Below, in pieces: positions 22,950 to 36,339 of a stretch of DNA of 64,000 nt; position 1 is the first letter of the stretch, and the number at the start of each line of letters is the position of its first letter. The DNA is from Prosapia bicincta. Taxonomy: Eukaryota; Arthropoda; Insecta; Hemiptera; Cercopidae. A model generated the notes under the pieces. It was not told the origin of the DNA. It searched no databases and saw nothing but the letters and a program-made list of their open reading frames with translations. A program made the translations under genes and the position numbers. The DNA lies in assembly GCA_036971475.1 (NCBI GenBank), contig JBAIZL010000425.1, positions 1,805,001-1,869,000 on the forward strand, in the 5' to 3' direction.

Positions 22950-24650
22950 TAGCAAAAGGATCAATAAGGGTAAAATATCGGAACAAAAAAAAAGCTAGGA
23001 AATAATCAATTGGGATGTTTTTAAGGATGCTGAGTCCACTACTGTGAACAAAATTAAACGGGGATGAACGGGTGGGGCTCTATAGGAGTTATAAAGGAGG
23101 ATTTTGACTTGGGGTCAAAATGACAAAAGGCAAAAAAAACAATGGAAAATGATCACTCGGGGGGTTTAAAGGTGGTGAGTCTTTTACCGTTATCGAAAGT
23201 CAATGGAGATACACGGATGATCCTCTATGGGAGTAGCAAATGATGAATTGGAGTATAAATGTGAGAAGGCAAAACAAAGCTAGAATATGATCAATCGTAG
23301 TGTTTTTTAGGTTGCTGAGTCCAATACAGTCTTCCATATTAATCGGGAATGCACGGGTGTGGCTCTACGGAAGCAGAAAAGGGGTGAATTGGGGTAAAAT
23401 TGTCAGAAGGCCAAAAAACAATTGAAAATGAACATTCGGGTGGTTTTTAATGGTGCTGAGTCGTTTACCGTAATCGAACGTCAATGTGAATATACGGGTG
23501 ACCCTCTATGGGAATAGCAAATGATGAATTGGGGGTATAATTGTGAGAAGTCAAAAAAAAACTAGAAAATGATCAATCGTAGTGTTTTGGAGGGTACTGA
23601 GTCCCATACCACCTTCAATATTAAACGGGGATGCTCGGTTGTTGCTCTACGAGAGTAGGAAATTGGTAAATTGGGGTAAAATTGTCAGAAGGCAAAAAAA
23701 CAATTGAAAATGATCATTCGAGTGGTTTTTAATGGTGCAGAGTCTTTAACCGTTATCGAACGTCAATGGGGATACACGGGTGACCATCTATGGGAGTAGC
23801 AAATGATGAATTGGGGTATAATTGTGAGAAAGCAAAAAAAAACTAGAAAATGATCAATGGTAATGTTCTGGAGGGTGCTGAGTCCAATACCGCCTACAAT
23901 ATTAAACGGGGATGCTCGGTTGTTGCTCTACGAGAGTAGAAAGGGGTAAAATTGTCAGAAGGCAAAAAAACAATTGAAAATGATCACTCGGGGGGTTTTA
24001 AAGGTGGTGAGTCTTTTACCGTTATCGAAAGTCAATGGAGATACACGGATGATCCTCTATGGGAGTAGCAAATGATGAATTGGAGTATAAATGTGAGAAG
24101 GCAAAACAAAGCTAGAGTATGATCAATCTTAGTGTTTTTTCGGTTGCTGAATCCAATACCGTCTTCCATATCAATCGGGAATGCACGGGTGTGGCTCTAC
24201 GGGAGTAGAAAAGGGGTGAAGTGGGGTAAAATTGTCAGAAGGCAAAAAAAAACAATTAAAATGAACATTCGGGTGGTTTTTAATGGTGCTGAGTCGTTTA
24301 CCGTAATCGAACGTCAATGTGAATATACGGGTGACCCTCTATGGGAATAGCAAATGATGAATTGGAGGTATAATTGTGAGAAGGCAAAAAAAACTAGAAA
24401 AAGATCAATCGTAGTGTTTTGGAGGGTGCTGAGTCCAATACCGTCATTAAAAGCTAATGGGAATATGAGGGTGTGGTTCTACGGGAGTAGAAAGGGTGGT
24501 CAATTTTTATGAAAATGTCAGATACTAGAAAAATGTCTAGTAAAATAATACTCTGGGTTTGTAAGGGGTGACTCCAATTTCGTCATCGAAAGTCAAGGAT
24601 AACGCACGTGTGAGTTTTCGAGAGTGCGATTCCAGACACTGTTAAAAAAT
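22950..24650 (+). repeat. ~140-bp satellite array 1, about 12 diverged monomers
   Basis: Monomers share blocks of the type ggtgctgagtc, cgaacgtcaatgggga, acacgggtg, ctctatgggagtag and attggggtataat, spaced about 138-140 bp. Two alternating monomer variants are seen (gagtcgtttaccg and gagtccaataccg). A larger register is visible: gatcactcggggggttt at 23151 recurs at 23982, 831 bp or six monomers later, with its flanks. The same satellite appears in reverse complement at 30480-34290. Monomers at the edges (22950-23100, 24420-24650) are more diverged. Frames within it, for example at 24132-24350, are not genes. Confidence 0.93.
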
Positions 24651-27299
24651 AGCGGGAAAGTGTGATTAGTCATATGTTTGGAGAGGAAGATGAGTGGAAG
24701 CTGGGCACAATCATAAATATTAGATTATTCATTCTTATCATCAGCTGTCGTAATCTGTAAGCAAGTTAGACAGAATGTAATGTATTTTATTGAGCTCATG
24801 CAGTTCCAAATAAAACGAGTTTAGGCCTACTTTTCTTGTTTCAATTTTGTTTTACCTTCTAGCTCCTAATATACTTGTGCGACAAGTCGTTTGCGAATAA
24901 GATATTGAACCATGTAATAGATTAGTCAATATTCTATTTTACAACCACTGTTGAACTTATCTCTAATTTTAATTGTTTAATTTAAAATCATTGGGTTATG
25001 AATATTTCTTATACAAGTGTATAATAGTGAAATAAAATTCTATTTACTGTTGTCTTTATAAAAAAAGAATAACCAATAATAATGTTTTTTCAAATTAAAT
25101 GTTAATGTAATATTTGTAATGTGGAGCATACATTTAGTTGCAATGATTTCGGGTTATCACTAAAGCATTTTACGGACAAAAATTATAATAACATATTACG
25201 TCAGACCACTTGAGCTGAGGGTCCGGGATGTAATGAAATTTTGTATTTCAATTGATTTCTACTATATTTTATTACACTTTCAAAGATATATGATATTTTT
25301 GTCATTAATAACATAATATATATTTTTTTTTCATCCAAAATAAACAAAGATTTTTACAAAAATATAAATAATGTAGCAAAGAAACGAAACTTAATATACA
25401 AAATTGTGTAGATATAATATGAAATTAAGAATGAAATAGTAATTGCAAATTTTTTATTACTTATAACACTAGTTAACTAAATGACTAATAAATATAAAAC
25501 GAGAAAATATATTAAAAGGAAAACCTTGTGTTTAAACAAGTATTTATTTTTCTTTACCTATATATAAATAGAGAAAAAAAGTAACAACAAAATATAAACC
25601 TAAAAACTAATTAATTAATGAAGAAATAGTTTTAAAAATCAACTTCGATGAAGGTAAAAACATTGAGTACAACTTCATTAATCCAGATATTGTGGCTGAA
25701 ACTGAAGACGCACCTGGCAACCAACACCACCTATAAGTGCCTATCAAGCCCATGCCACGGGGAATAACAAACACTGTGTCTGTGTGGTGTTCCATTTCTG
25801 CGACGAATGAATGTAAAGGCCAATTTACATCTGTTCTAATTTAGCTTAGGCGTAATTTCGATACATTTCTTACTTTATTTCAAAAACTTCTTCGATATAT
25901 TGTATCACCTTTACCTCAGGTAGGTAACCAGAAAAATCTACCTTTATTGTACATTGTAAATAAAAGAAGGCTTTTATTTGGTCGAATCTCATCTAATGGT
26001 AATTTCTTGCTCACGTAGGCCCATTGAACACGTCTATATTTTATAGGTTCAAACGAGCACAAATTACCATTTTTCGGGTAAAAAAAATTAAACATTGAAA
26101 TAATAGTATTTCTGTACTTACGACAGCCAAATGTAACCAAAAACTGTAAGGATATAGTTCTTCCCAATGTATATTACATTGTAGCTAGGCATCACGGTGA
26201 AAAACGTTTTCGGTAAGCAATGTAATACATCTCTTTTATTTATCCACCATATTTGATTTGTCATAAGTTGTTATACGTACAAATGTGTTTCAGTAAAGAC
26301 CTATTTTTTCTAAAAGTTCTTCTTTAACTACATTCATTAAATTTTCCTGGTAGTCGTTGTTGGCAGGTGAAAACATTACTTTAATTGCTCCCTTAGATAT
26401 TTTCTGAAAGAATGACATTTCACCTTGATTGTGATGTTACTTTCATCAAGACACGTTGAATGCACCTGAAAATATATCTGATAAGATTTAAGTATATTTT
26501 AATCTTCTTCTTTAATTCTATCTTTAACCGTATCCCTCCTGGCTCGCATATCTACAATTTGATTTATTATTATTATTATGGTGAAATAATTTACAAATAT
26601 TTTGGCTAATATAGCTGAGGAACCAGCCTTCAAAAACTAGCTGTAAAATAGCGTTATGCAGAGTGACAGAATAAAATTAGTCTCTATGATGGTATTTCTT
26701 GTTAAAAAAACAAGACGTAAAAGATAATGACTGTTTTGTAGATTTTTCACTTTAAAAAATCTCTCCGTTCTTCGGTCGACATGTTAAATACATTTTTATA
26801 GTTAGTATCAGAATGATTTTAGTTCGTTCGGCTGTGTCTGATCTCAAGACAAAGTCTGCTAATACTCAATCACTTCTCAAAACTGTCTTCTTTGTTTATA
26901 TATTTTACGAATCCTACCACTAGCAATACCAGTTAATAAATAACTCCTAATTACAAACTTAATATTTCAATTTGAATATTCTCTATTCTTCGTTGATAGA
27001 AAATTACTTCAGTTAAGCGACCTTAACCAAGAGCTTATATAACGTTTTGTAGTCAATCTTTAGACGTTGATAATCATAAATATTTACTACCGATGATCAC
27101 GGTAATTTTTCACTATACTTTATATTTACTGATAATCTCGTTTTATTTTTATGGTAGGCGAACAAAAAGACTATCTACGATCAAAACATTGGGCGTCCCG
27201 ATAAAGATTACAACGGGCATCGGCTTTTTTTTAGCTATAATTGCCGATACTTAGTATGGTATTCATATCGTATGGTATCCTCGCTAGCAAGATTCAGTA
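24651..27299. other. Spacer between inverted satellite arrays, unassigned part
   Basis: Strongly AT-rich, especially 24780-25600. Two minus-strand frames, 25607-25795 (62 residues) and 25916-26167 (83 residues), have fairly mixed composition; the second reads FGCRKYRNTIISMFNFFYPK and ends near a donor-like ctgaggtaaag. I recognise neither and cannot tell them from chance or decayed exons. There is a short (TTA)n at about 26561-26578. Confidence 0.45.
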
Positions 27300-27502
27300 C
27301 AGTAGTCTTGAAGAGCCAAGCAACATTAATTTATGTATGTACTGTAATCAATAAAGTTCTACATACGTATTTTAATTATAGTATTAGGGTTCATTAGAAC
27401 TCCTGTTTCTAGTGTACAGGAAGCTATTTCCGTGTAATCCAAGTCTTCGGTAATCCGACGGTGTCTCGGTGCCATCTACCTCGAATTATCCATGCACTAC
27501 TG
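27300..27502. mobile_element. 203-bp Tigger/pogo-like MITE with TA target duplication
   Basis: The element begins CAGTAGTCTTGAAG and ends ATCCATGCACTACTG, so its first bases CAGTAGT are repeated inverted at the other end. It is flanked by TA on each side (27298-27299 and 27503-27504), the target of the Tc1/mariner/pogo superfamily. The right inner part, read in reverse, has ggataattcgaggtagatgg and ggattaccgaag, resembling subterminal sequence of Tigger-like elements. There is no transposase frame, so it would depend on an element supplied elsewhere. Confidence 0.72.
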
Positions 27503-29415
27503 TATTTGTTTCCGTACCAATGATCACCATACTTGTAACAGTTTTTCATGCAACTCTAAAGTGAGTGAAAATCCCATAGACATTAAAGTTACTCTTGGGA
27601 CTAGAATATCGAGGATAAACATAATAGATTAATTACATTGCTTACTGAAAACGTCTTGATTCCTAGCAACACTGCAATATACATTGGGATGAACTATATC
27701 CTTACATATAGTCTGCAGAGATATAGAAATAAAGAATTTTAAATATTTACCATTGCTTAAACCGCCTGAACTGCTCTCTAGTTTAATTGGCATATTAACA
27801 CCTATGATACATGTATCCTTAAATAAGTACTTAAAATGTTTTGCCTTTATGGTCATAGAATGTGTGTATATATCCACGTGTTCTTTCTTATCTACATTAT
27901 TTATATCTTTCAAACTATTTTTGAGTATTTGGATGAAAAAAATATATATAATGTTATTATTGATAAAAATGATGTTGTATGGCCTATAAATAACCCTAGC
28001 TCTTTAATACCTTGGTCATTCATTTGGAAAAGTTGAGATATTGTTGCCAAGTGTTTCATTAGAGTCCTCGATGTAAGTACTTAAGGAATTTGTAAACATG
28101 CTATTTTAGGACATACAGCTGTGGATTCGCGACCATATCTTGGAGAGAGCTATGCTGTGTATTTACAGACACAATTCTGATATGGAAACATAAACAGCCG
28201 ACACTCCGAAAGCCATTCTGACGCGTTTGTTTACTTGATGACCAAACTCATCTTAATGGTCCGGTCAATGCATCTCGTTCTTTTCCCTTGGTGCTCTTAG
28301 ATACTATAGGATCGATAAAGTATTTATTTTTTTAATTTAACTTGCTTTTAAAATTAATTGTCATATCATCTCTTTCCGATTTTAATAATCTAAAAGTGAC
28401 TATTATTTGCTGTATATTGTTACAATTTGGTAACATTACAAACATGTTAACACTTGTATTAACAGATGTAACACTTAATATGGCCTACGCCATATATATT
28501 CACTAAAAGTTAATACCAATGTATTCAATAAACATATTAATAAAATAAAATATAGACTACCAGCGGCTAAAGTAGAGGATAGAAACAAATGTTTCCGTCT
28601 TTATACGACCATTTTGACGCTGGGAGAATACGATAAATTATTTACGTTTACGCCGTATGTAAATGAGAGAAAGGGATGGAAAAGATAGAATGCAGAAAGT
28701 CAATTTTTCGGGCATTCGGCCACGAGAGTACTTGTCGAGTGCGAGGCTTTATCTTTGTGTGGCTTGGACCTATGTTTGTTTACACCAGACAGTTTGATAT
28801 CGTAATATAAACTGACAACACTCGCACAGATGTCATTTAGGTTCATGTATACAATACAGAGATTAACGAAAGATGATTCAGTATTTATTGACCTTTATCT
28901 ACCGTCCTGCACATTTCTGTCACATTAGTACTGCCGTTGTAGCTCACAGGCACGAAATTTCTATTGTGCGGTTTAACAATTTATCTTGCATTTACTTTAT
29001 AAAAATTGTTTTTGAATATTCTGGTTGCATGTGACTAGGGTACACGTAGTTTTATGAGATCAGTTATATTTTATTTACTAATTGAAAACTGTAGTAAATA
29101 AAACCTTCTACAGATTTTAGCGCAGTTTAGCTAAAAAGACTTATAATCGCACGATAATTAACATACACTAATTATATCTTGTTCACTAATTGTACACACT
29201 TAACTTTATGTACAAGATAACATTTGACACATTATAAGCTTTATTTATGGAAACGCATTGGAAATAATAACTCAATTTTGACAGCAGTATTTACACAGCG
29301 GCTCAGAACATTCTAGACATATTGGCTATTCAAAGTCAGCTTACAAAGTGTAACTAGTCTTTCTATTTATTGTTGCTGGACAAATTCTACATTGTTTATA
29401 ACAATTTATCTATAC
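27503..29415. other. Unassigned stretch with one weak coding candidate
   Basis: A 94-residue minus-strand frame at 27629-27913 contains KAKHFKYLFKDTCIIGVNMP, then SSGGLSNG at a donor-like ggtaaat. The family is not recognised; it may be a decayed exon or chance. Overlapping plus-strand frames are shadows. The segment 28560-28830 is less AT-rich than its surroundings but shows no motif I can name. Confidence 0.4.
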
Positions 29416-29419
29416 AAAT

Positions 29420-29640
29420 AGAAAAATTTGTAAATTTCTGGAGGTTGCAGTTTTTCGAAATCATCTTCATCGTCTGATGCACTTCGTTGAGATTCGGTAT
29501 CATGATCTTTTACTAAATTACTTCTGCACTCTGTTGCACAATTCCCCTATTCTCTTTAATGCCTTCTAAAAGTTGGTCATTAGATACAGCACCTGAATCA
29601 CTGTCTTCTTCGGATAACCCGTCGCTGATGGTCAGGCACG
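29420..29640 (-). pseudogene. Acidic coding remnant in two frames, possibly from a transposase
   Basis: On the minus strand, from 29640 downward, one frame reads SDGLSEEDSDSGAVSNDQLL to a stop near 29530, and a neighbouring frame continues with ESQRSASDDEDDFEKLQPPE to about 29420. The abundance of Ser, Asp and Glu over two adjoining frames suggests one acidic region broken by a frameshift. Acidic N-terminal tracts of this type occur in several DNA transposases and many nuclear proteins; I cannot assign a family. Confidence 0.35.
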
Positions 29641-30479
29641 ATGACGGTAGTTAAAGGTTAAGCTTGGAATTTGTAGATATTGGCATAATAGGTTTTCTGA
29701 ATATATAAACTGATCAAGATAAGTCGATGAAATGATGTGGGTCAAAAAATTCTCTTTGTCGTTTATTTTAAGTTGTATGAAGGTTGAAAAAATATAAGGT
29801 CTACTTATTTATAGTTTTTTTATTTACGGTTATAGTAGAAATTTTTCATTAACGGATGGTTGAAAAGTCATCCGCTGCCCCCGCTAACGATACCATTCTT
29901 TTTAAAAGAAAAAAAGAAAATAACACGAAAAGAGAGAAAATTAATTACCCGAAGAAGAATGAGAAAACAAACATAAATGTTTAGATAGTCTAAGTAAAAA
30001 TGGAAACAAAATATATGACAATTAGGTAGACAATATACATTATTTTAAAAATTAAATAAAAAATTTAATTTTTATAAAATTATCAATTTGGGACAAACGG
30101 TTATCTTTTCAAATTGAATAGTTCGAGCATACAGTCTTTAAAATTCTTAAAGCACATGGTCAGGCTGCATTGAAACACTGCTTCGCGCTATAAAGATTAG
30201 TTTGACAGACATGACGTAAACAAACGTGCTAGAACTGCTATCGGAGTGCCGCCTGTTTATATTTTCATATCACAAACATTTCTGTCAACAGATGTAGCAC
30301 AGCTTCTGTCCAATACAAGGTCGCGAACCCGACTCTTTCTTTTGGTTATGTTGCATAGTTGGAAACATGCCAATTACGGGCGATTTATTGTCAATGGGAT
30401 ATAATCACCCCTTGGTAACCCCTTACATCTTATTTTGATGACAAGGGACTAGGACCTTCGAAAATCTTCGAATGCCCAT
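29641..30479. other. Unassigned AT-rich spacer
   Basis: Between the acidic remnant and satellite array 2. Includes an A-rich patch at 29895-30075. No repeat partner and no coding signal noticed. Confidence 0.5.
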
Positions 30480-30649
30480 TTTTGGGCAATATTTTAGATT
30501 CTGGCAAGTTTTACCTCAATACACCCACAGCGACACCCGCAGTCCTATCCCGGATTGTAGATGGCCAACTTCGGTGCTAGGATTAGACTCAGCATCATTA
30601 AAAACCCCCAGTGATCATTTTATATCGATCTCTTGGCCTCTGACCTTTT

Positions 30650-32051
30650 TACCCCAAATCATCCCTTTGGTACTTAAGTAGAGTCACATCCGGTCCATTC
30701 CCGGTGACTCTAGATGACGCCATTGAATTTAGCATCCTAAAAAACCCCGGAACGGTAATTATCCCGCGATTGATAGACATCTGACAATTTTACCCTAATT
30801 CAACCCCTTTGGTACATGGATTTAGCCTCACAAGTACATCCCCGGAGACTTCCGATGACGGCATTGAATTCAGCATCCTCAAAAACCCCCAAGCGGATAT
30901 TTTTCAGCGATTTTTTGACCTCTGACATTCTCACCCCAATTCACCCCTTTGGCACTCTCGTGGAACCACACCAATGCATTACCGGTTACTTTCGGTGAGG
31001 GAATTGAATTCCGCCTCATCAAATTTCCCCGAGTTTTTATTTTCTAGTAATTGTTTCTCTTTTGACATTTTTACCCCAAATCATCCCTTTGGCACTCACG
31101 TAGAGTCACATACGTCCATCCCCGGTGACTTTCGATGACGCCATTGATATCAGCACGCTCAGAAACCCCCGAGCGGTTATGTTCCAGCGATTTTTTATAC
31201 TTCTGACATTTTCACCCCAATTTACCCCTTTGCTAGTTGCGTGGAACCACACCAGTGGATCCCCGGTGACTTTCGGTGACGGCATTGAATTCCGTATAAT
31301 CAAAAATTCCCGAGCTCTTATTTTCTAGTACTTTTTTGACTTTTGACATTTCTACCCCAAATCATCCCTTTGGTACTAACGTAGAGTCACAACCGTCCAT
31401 CCCCGGTGACTCTAGATGACGTCATTGAATTTAGCATCCTCAGAAACCCCCGAACGGTCATTTCCTGCGATTCTTAGGCATCTGACATTTTGACCCTAAT
31501 TCAACCCCATTGGTACATGGGTTTAGCCTCACCAGTACATCCCCGGAGACTTTCGATGACGGCATTGAATTCAGCGTCACCAAAAACCTCCGTGCGGATA
31601 TTTTCCAGCGATTTTTTGACTGCTGACATTTTCACCCCAATTCACCCTTTGGTACTCGCGTGGAACCACACCAATGCATTCCCGGTGACTTTCGATAACG
31701 GCATTGAATTCCGCCTCATCAAAATTCCCAGAGTTGTTATTTTCTATTATTTTTTTTTGACTTTTCACATTTCTACCCCAAATCATCCCTTTGACACTTA
31801 CGTAGATTCTCATCTGTCCATCCCCGGTGACTTTCGATGGCGGGATTGAATTCAGCATCCTTAAAAACCCCCGAGTGGTTATGTTCCAGCGATTTTTTGA
31901 GTTTTGACTTTTTCACCCCAACCACCCCTTTGGTACTCGCGTGGAACTATACCAGTGCATCCCCGGCGATTTTCTGGGACGGCATTAAATTCCACCTTAC
32001 CAAAAAACCCGAGTGGTTATTTTCTAGTTTTTTTTTGACTTTTGACTTTTT
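30650..32051 (-). repeat. Satellite higher-order repeat copy 1 (1,402 bp, ten monomers)
   Basis: Copy 1 and the next 1,402 bp are nearly identical by eye, with a couple of differences near the start (accccggaacgg against acccccgaacgg, and cgattgatag against cgattcatag). Monomers inside one copy are far more diverged from each other. Confidence 0.9.
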
Positions 32052-33453
32052 TACCCCAAATCATCCCTTTGGTACTTAAGTAGAGTCACATCCGGTCCAT
32101 TCCCGGTGACTCTAGATGACGCCATTGAATTTAGCATCCTAAAAAACCCCCGAACGGTAATTATCCCGCGATTCATAGACATCTGACAATTTTACCCTAA
32201 TTCAACCCCTTTGGTACATGGATTTAGCCTCACAAGTACATCCCCGGAGACTTCCGATGACGGCATTGAATTCAGCATCCTCAAAAACCCCCAAGCGGAT
32301 ATTTTTCAGCGATTTTTTGACCTCTGACATTCTCACCCCAATTCACCCCTTTGGCACTCTCGTGGAACCACACCAATGCATTACCGGTTACTTTCGGTGA
32401 GGGAATTGAATTCCGCCTCATCAAATTTCCCCGAGTTTTTATTTTCTAGTAATTGTTTCTCTTTTGACATTTTTACCCCAAATCATCCCTTTGGCACTCA
32501 CGTAGAGTCACATACGTCCATCCCCGGTGACTTTCGATGACGCCATTGATATCAGCACGCTCAGAAACCCCCGAGCGGTTATGTTCCAGCGATTTTTTAT
32601 ACTTCTGACATTTTCACCCCAATTTACCCCTTTGCTAGTTGCGTGGAACCACACCAGTGGATCCCCGGTGACTTTCGGTGACGGCATTGAATTCCGTATA
32701 ATCAAAAATTCCCGAGCTCTTATTTTCTAGTACTTTTTTGACTTTTGACATTTCTACCCCAAATCATCCCTTTGGTACTAACGTAGAGTCACAACCGTCC
32801 ATCCCCGGTGACTCTAGATGACGTCATTGAATTTAGCATCCTCAGAAACCCCCGAACGGTCATTTCCTGCGATTCTTAGGCATCTGACATTTTGACCCTA
32901 ATTCAACCCCATTGGTACATGGGTTTAGCCTCACCAGTACATCCCCGGAGACTTTCGATGACGGCATTGAATTCAGCGTCACCAAAAACCTCCGTGCGGA
33001 TATTTTCCAGCGATTTTTTGACTGCTGACATTTTCACCCCAATTCACCCTTTGGTACTCGCGTGGAACCACACCAATGCATTCCCGGTGACTTTCGATAA
33101 CGGCATTGAATTCCGCCTCATCAAAATTCCCAGAGTTGTTATTTTCTATTATTTTTTTTTGACTTTTCACATTTCTACCCCAAATCATCCCTTTGACACT
33201 TACGTAGATTCTCATCTGTCCATCCCCGGTGACTTTCGATGGCGGGATTGAATTCAGCATCCTTAAAAACCCCCGAGTGGTTATGTTCCAGCGATTTTTT
33301 GAGTTTTGACTTTTTCACCCCAACCACCCCTTTGGTACTCGCGTGGAACTATACCAGTGCATCCCCGGCGATTTTCTGGGACGGCATTAAATTCCACCTT
33401 ACCAAAAAACCCGAGTGGTTATTTTCTAGTTTTTTTTTGACTTTTGACTTTTT
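32052..33453 (-). repeat. Satellite higher-order repeat copy 2 (1,402 bp)
   Basis: Second copy. Frames at 32218, 32508, 32892, 32979 and 33239 reproduce those 1,402 bp upstream with identical translations, which shows the near identity over the full length. Confidence 0.92.
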
Positions 33454-33890
33454 TACCCCAAATCATCCCTTTGGTACTTAAGTAGAGTCACATCCGGTCC
33501 ATTCCCGGTGACTCTAGATGACGCCATTGAATTTAGCATCCTAAAAAACCCCCGAACGGTAATTATCCCGCGATTCATAGACATCTGACAATTTTACCCT
33601 AATTCAACCCCTTTGGTACATGGATTTAGTCTCACAAGTACATCCCCGGAGACTTCCGATGACGGCATTGAATTCAGCATCCTCAAAAACCCCCAAGCGG
33701 ATATTTTTCAGCGATTTTTTTACCTCTGACTTTCTTACCCCAATTCACCCCTTTGGCACTCTCGTGGAACCACACCAATGCATTACCGGTTACTTTCGGT
33801 GAGGGCATTGAATTCAGCCTCATCAAAATTCCCCGAGTTTTTATTTTCTAGTAATTGTTTCACTTTTGACATTTCTACCCCAAATCATCC
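33454..33890 (-). repeat. Partial third higher-order repeat copy
   Basis: About three monomers continue the register with more differences (tggatttagtctcac, ttttttacctctgactttct). After about 33890 the monomers no longer follow the ten-monomer order, so the higher-order amplification ends here and generic monomers complete the array. Confidence 0.8.
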
Positions 33891-34290
33891 CTTTGGTACT
33901 CACGTAGAGTCTCATCTGTCCATCCCCCGTGACTTTCGATAGCGGCATTGAATTCAGCATCCTCAAGAACCCCCGAGTGGTTATGTTCCAGCGATTTTTT
34001 GACTTTTGACTTTTTTACCCCAAATCATCCCTTTGGTACTTACGTAGAGTCACATCCGGTCCATCCCCGGAGACTCTAGATGACACCATTGAATTTAGCA
34101 TTCTCAAAAACCCCCGAACGGTCATTATCCCGCTATTCTTAGGCATCTGACATTTTTACCCTAATTCAACCCCTTTTGCATATGGGTTTAGCCTCACCAG
34201 TACATCCCCGGTGACTTTCGATACGGCATTGATTTCAGCATCCTCAAAAACCCCCGATTGGTCACTTTCCAGCGATTCTTTGTCCAATTC

Positions 34291-35025
<735 letters not shown>

Positions 35026-35369
35026 ATAAAATATACTAGTATAGCAATAACTAACCTGGCCACTTTATCTGCTACATAACGAGCATCCACAGGTAACGTT
35101 CGTGCGGTTACATTGAGAATCAGCATTACTCTTCCTAACGGCATAAGCTGTTTGAACATAAATTGAAAATAGCTGTTATATTCTTTATCATATGCTAGTG
35201 TAATAATTACATGTTATGTGTTTGTCATTTATTTTGTATTGTGTTTTACTTTATTAGTTTCTTATCTATTTATTTTGGTCAAAGCGAATTCTAATGCGTT
35301 ACGTGTGATGTAACCAAACATTAACAGTATAGACGTAAGAGTGCGAACATAGTTAGGCCCCGTTCGTCT

Positions 35370-35690
35370 AAAGCTGGCTTAAGTGTGAGACAAATATACA
35401 GAAATATTTCCCATAACTAAAACCGTTATGTTACCCAACATGCGTTGATTTTATGCACTGGATTCAATCCCCTAGAAAATCCCAAAGAAACCGACTGTAC
35501 TTTTGCTTTTTCACAGCGGACTTTTGAACGTTCTTCTACTTTTAAAATAGGCAATAGTCAGATTCATTTAAAATTTGTCATACATAACAATCTCACAAAT
35601 TTTCTTTACGATTTGTTATCCCTGGGGACTTGGACGCAGGAAAATTTAAAATATGATATTGAATGTACAATATTTAACGAGAATTTTAAC
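35370..35690 (+). repeat. Dispersed repeat E, copy 1, with an 85-residue open frame
   Basis: Inverted match to about 47300-47580 (gttatgttacccaacatgcg, cactggattcaatc, cgttcttctacttttaaaat, ttgttatccctggggactt). In both copies the strand equivalent to plus here keeps an overlapping open frame sharing FERSST(F/Y)KI and NLTN(F/L)LYDLLSLGT. Product unknown; the shared frame may simply reflect few indels. Confidence 0.65.
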
Positions 35691-35749
35691 TTAGAGCTTT
35701 AAAACTAACTAACTGACAGAGTAAAAGTCTTTATTGATCTCTAAGATGC

Positions 35750-35871
35750 ATACCCTTTTTTGCACATTGCTTCTTTTTTTAATATTTTTTATAATTTTTC
35801 TTAATTATTGGTCTCATTTAGCTCTTTCCTATATTTAACTTATATCCAATTATTTTTATTCCATTATACTC

Positions 35872-35923
<52 letters not shown>
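35750..35923 (+). repeat. Dispersed repeat end plus (AT)n microsatellite, copy 2
   Basis: Repeat portion 35750-35872 matches 21920-22037 and ends ccaattatttttattcca; it is then joined through ttatactcg to a ~50-bp (AT)n tract at 35873-35923. Confidence 0.65.
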
Positions 35924-35929
<6 letters not shown>

Positions 35930-35934
35930 CTCCT

Positions 35935-36155
35935 CAAAAATAGAGAATAATTTTGTATTCTTTACTCAGTTTTATTTTATATTCTGAAGTCTAGGGATGT
36001 AAGATGTTAGTGCGATTTACAGTAATGTTAGAATCAGTTTTAAAGCTCATAGACCACTCATTGTGTGTTAGAAGCATGCAGGCTATATTCTTTAACAAAT
36101 TGTCTACATTCGTGTCAAGTTACACAGTATGCTCACTTTAATCGCGGATATATGT
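35935..36155 (+). repeat. Direct repeat F, copy 2
   Basis: Second copy of the segment at 34835-35025, about 20 to 30 bp longer because of small insertions. It follows the (AT)n tract at 35873-35923. Confidence 0.75.
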
Positions 36156-36339
36156 CGCCACTTACCTAACGCCAGAGTCTAGAAATACACTTGCTCTTCA
36201 GTAAGATATGACTAACCACAATGAATTAAGTTGTTAACAATTTTCGTTCACATTTATAAGCCAGGCTTTTTTTAATAGAAACCAGATACTTTCTGTCTGC
36301 CACTGTGCTTAGTCTGATTCTGTATTTATAATTGATAAA
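36156..36339. other. Unassigned short stretch
   Basis: Nothing recognised between direct repeat F and the start of arm B. Confidence 0.4.

Larger units (their letters stand above)
30480..34290 (-). repeat. ~140-bp satellite array 2, about 27 monomers with higher-order structure
   Basis: Reverse complement of the family at 22950-24650. Monomers share ccccggtgactttcgatgac, ggcattgaattcagcatcc, cccccgagtggtta, ttttttgacttttgac and accccaattcaccccttt, at about 140-bp spacing. Neighbouring monomers differ from each other, but blocks of ten are repeated almost exactly every 1,402 bp. The array edge at about 34290 passes into unrelated sequence. All frames here (for example 31490-31849) simply follow the satellite and recur with it. 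Confidence 0.95.

Noticed and set aside
30816..33802. Set of frames repeated every 1,402 bp as a gene family
   Set aside because: They lie in the ~140-bp satellite on both strands, change frame with monomers, and recur only because the higher-order repeat recurs.
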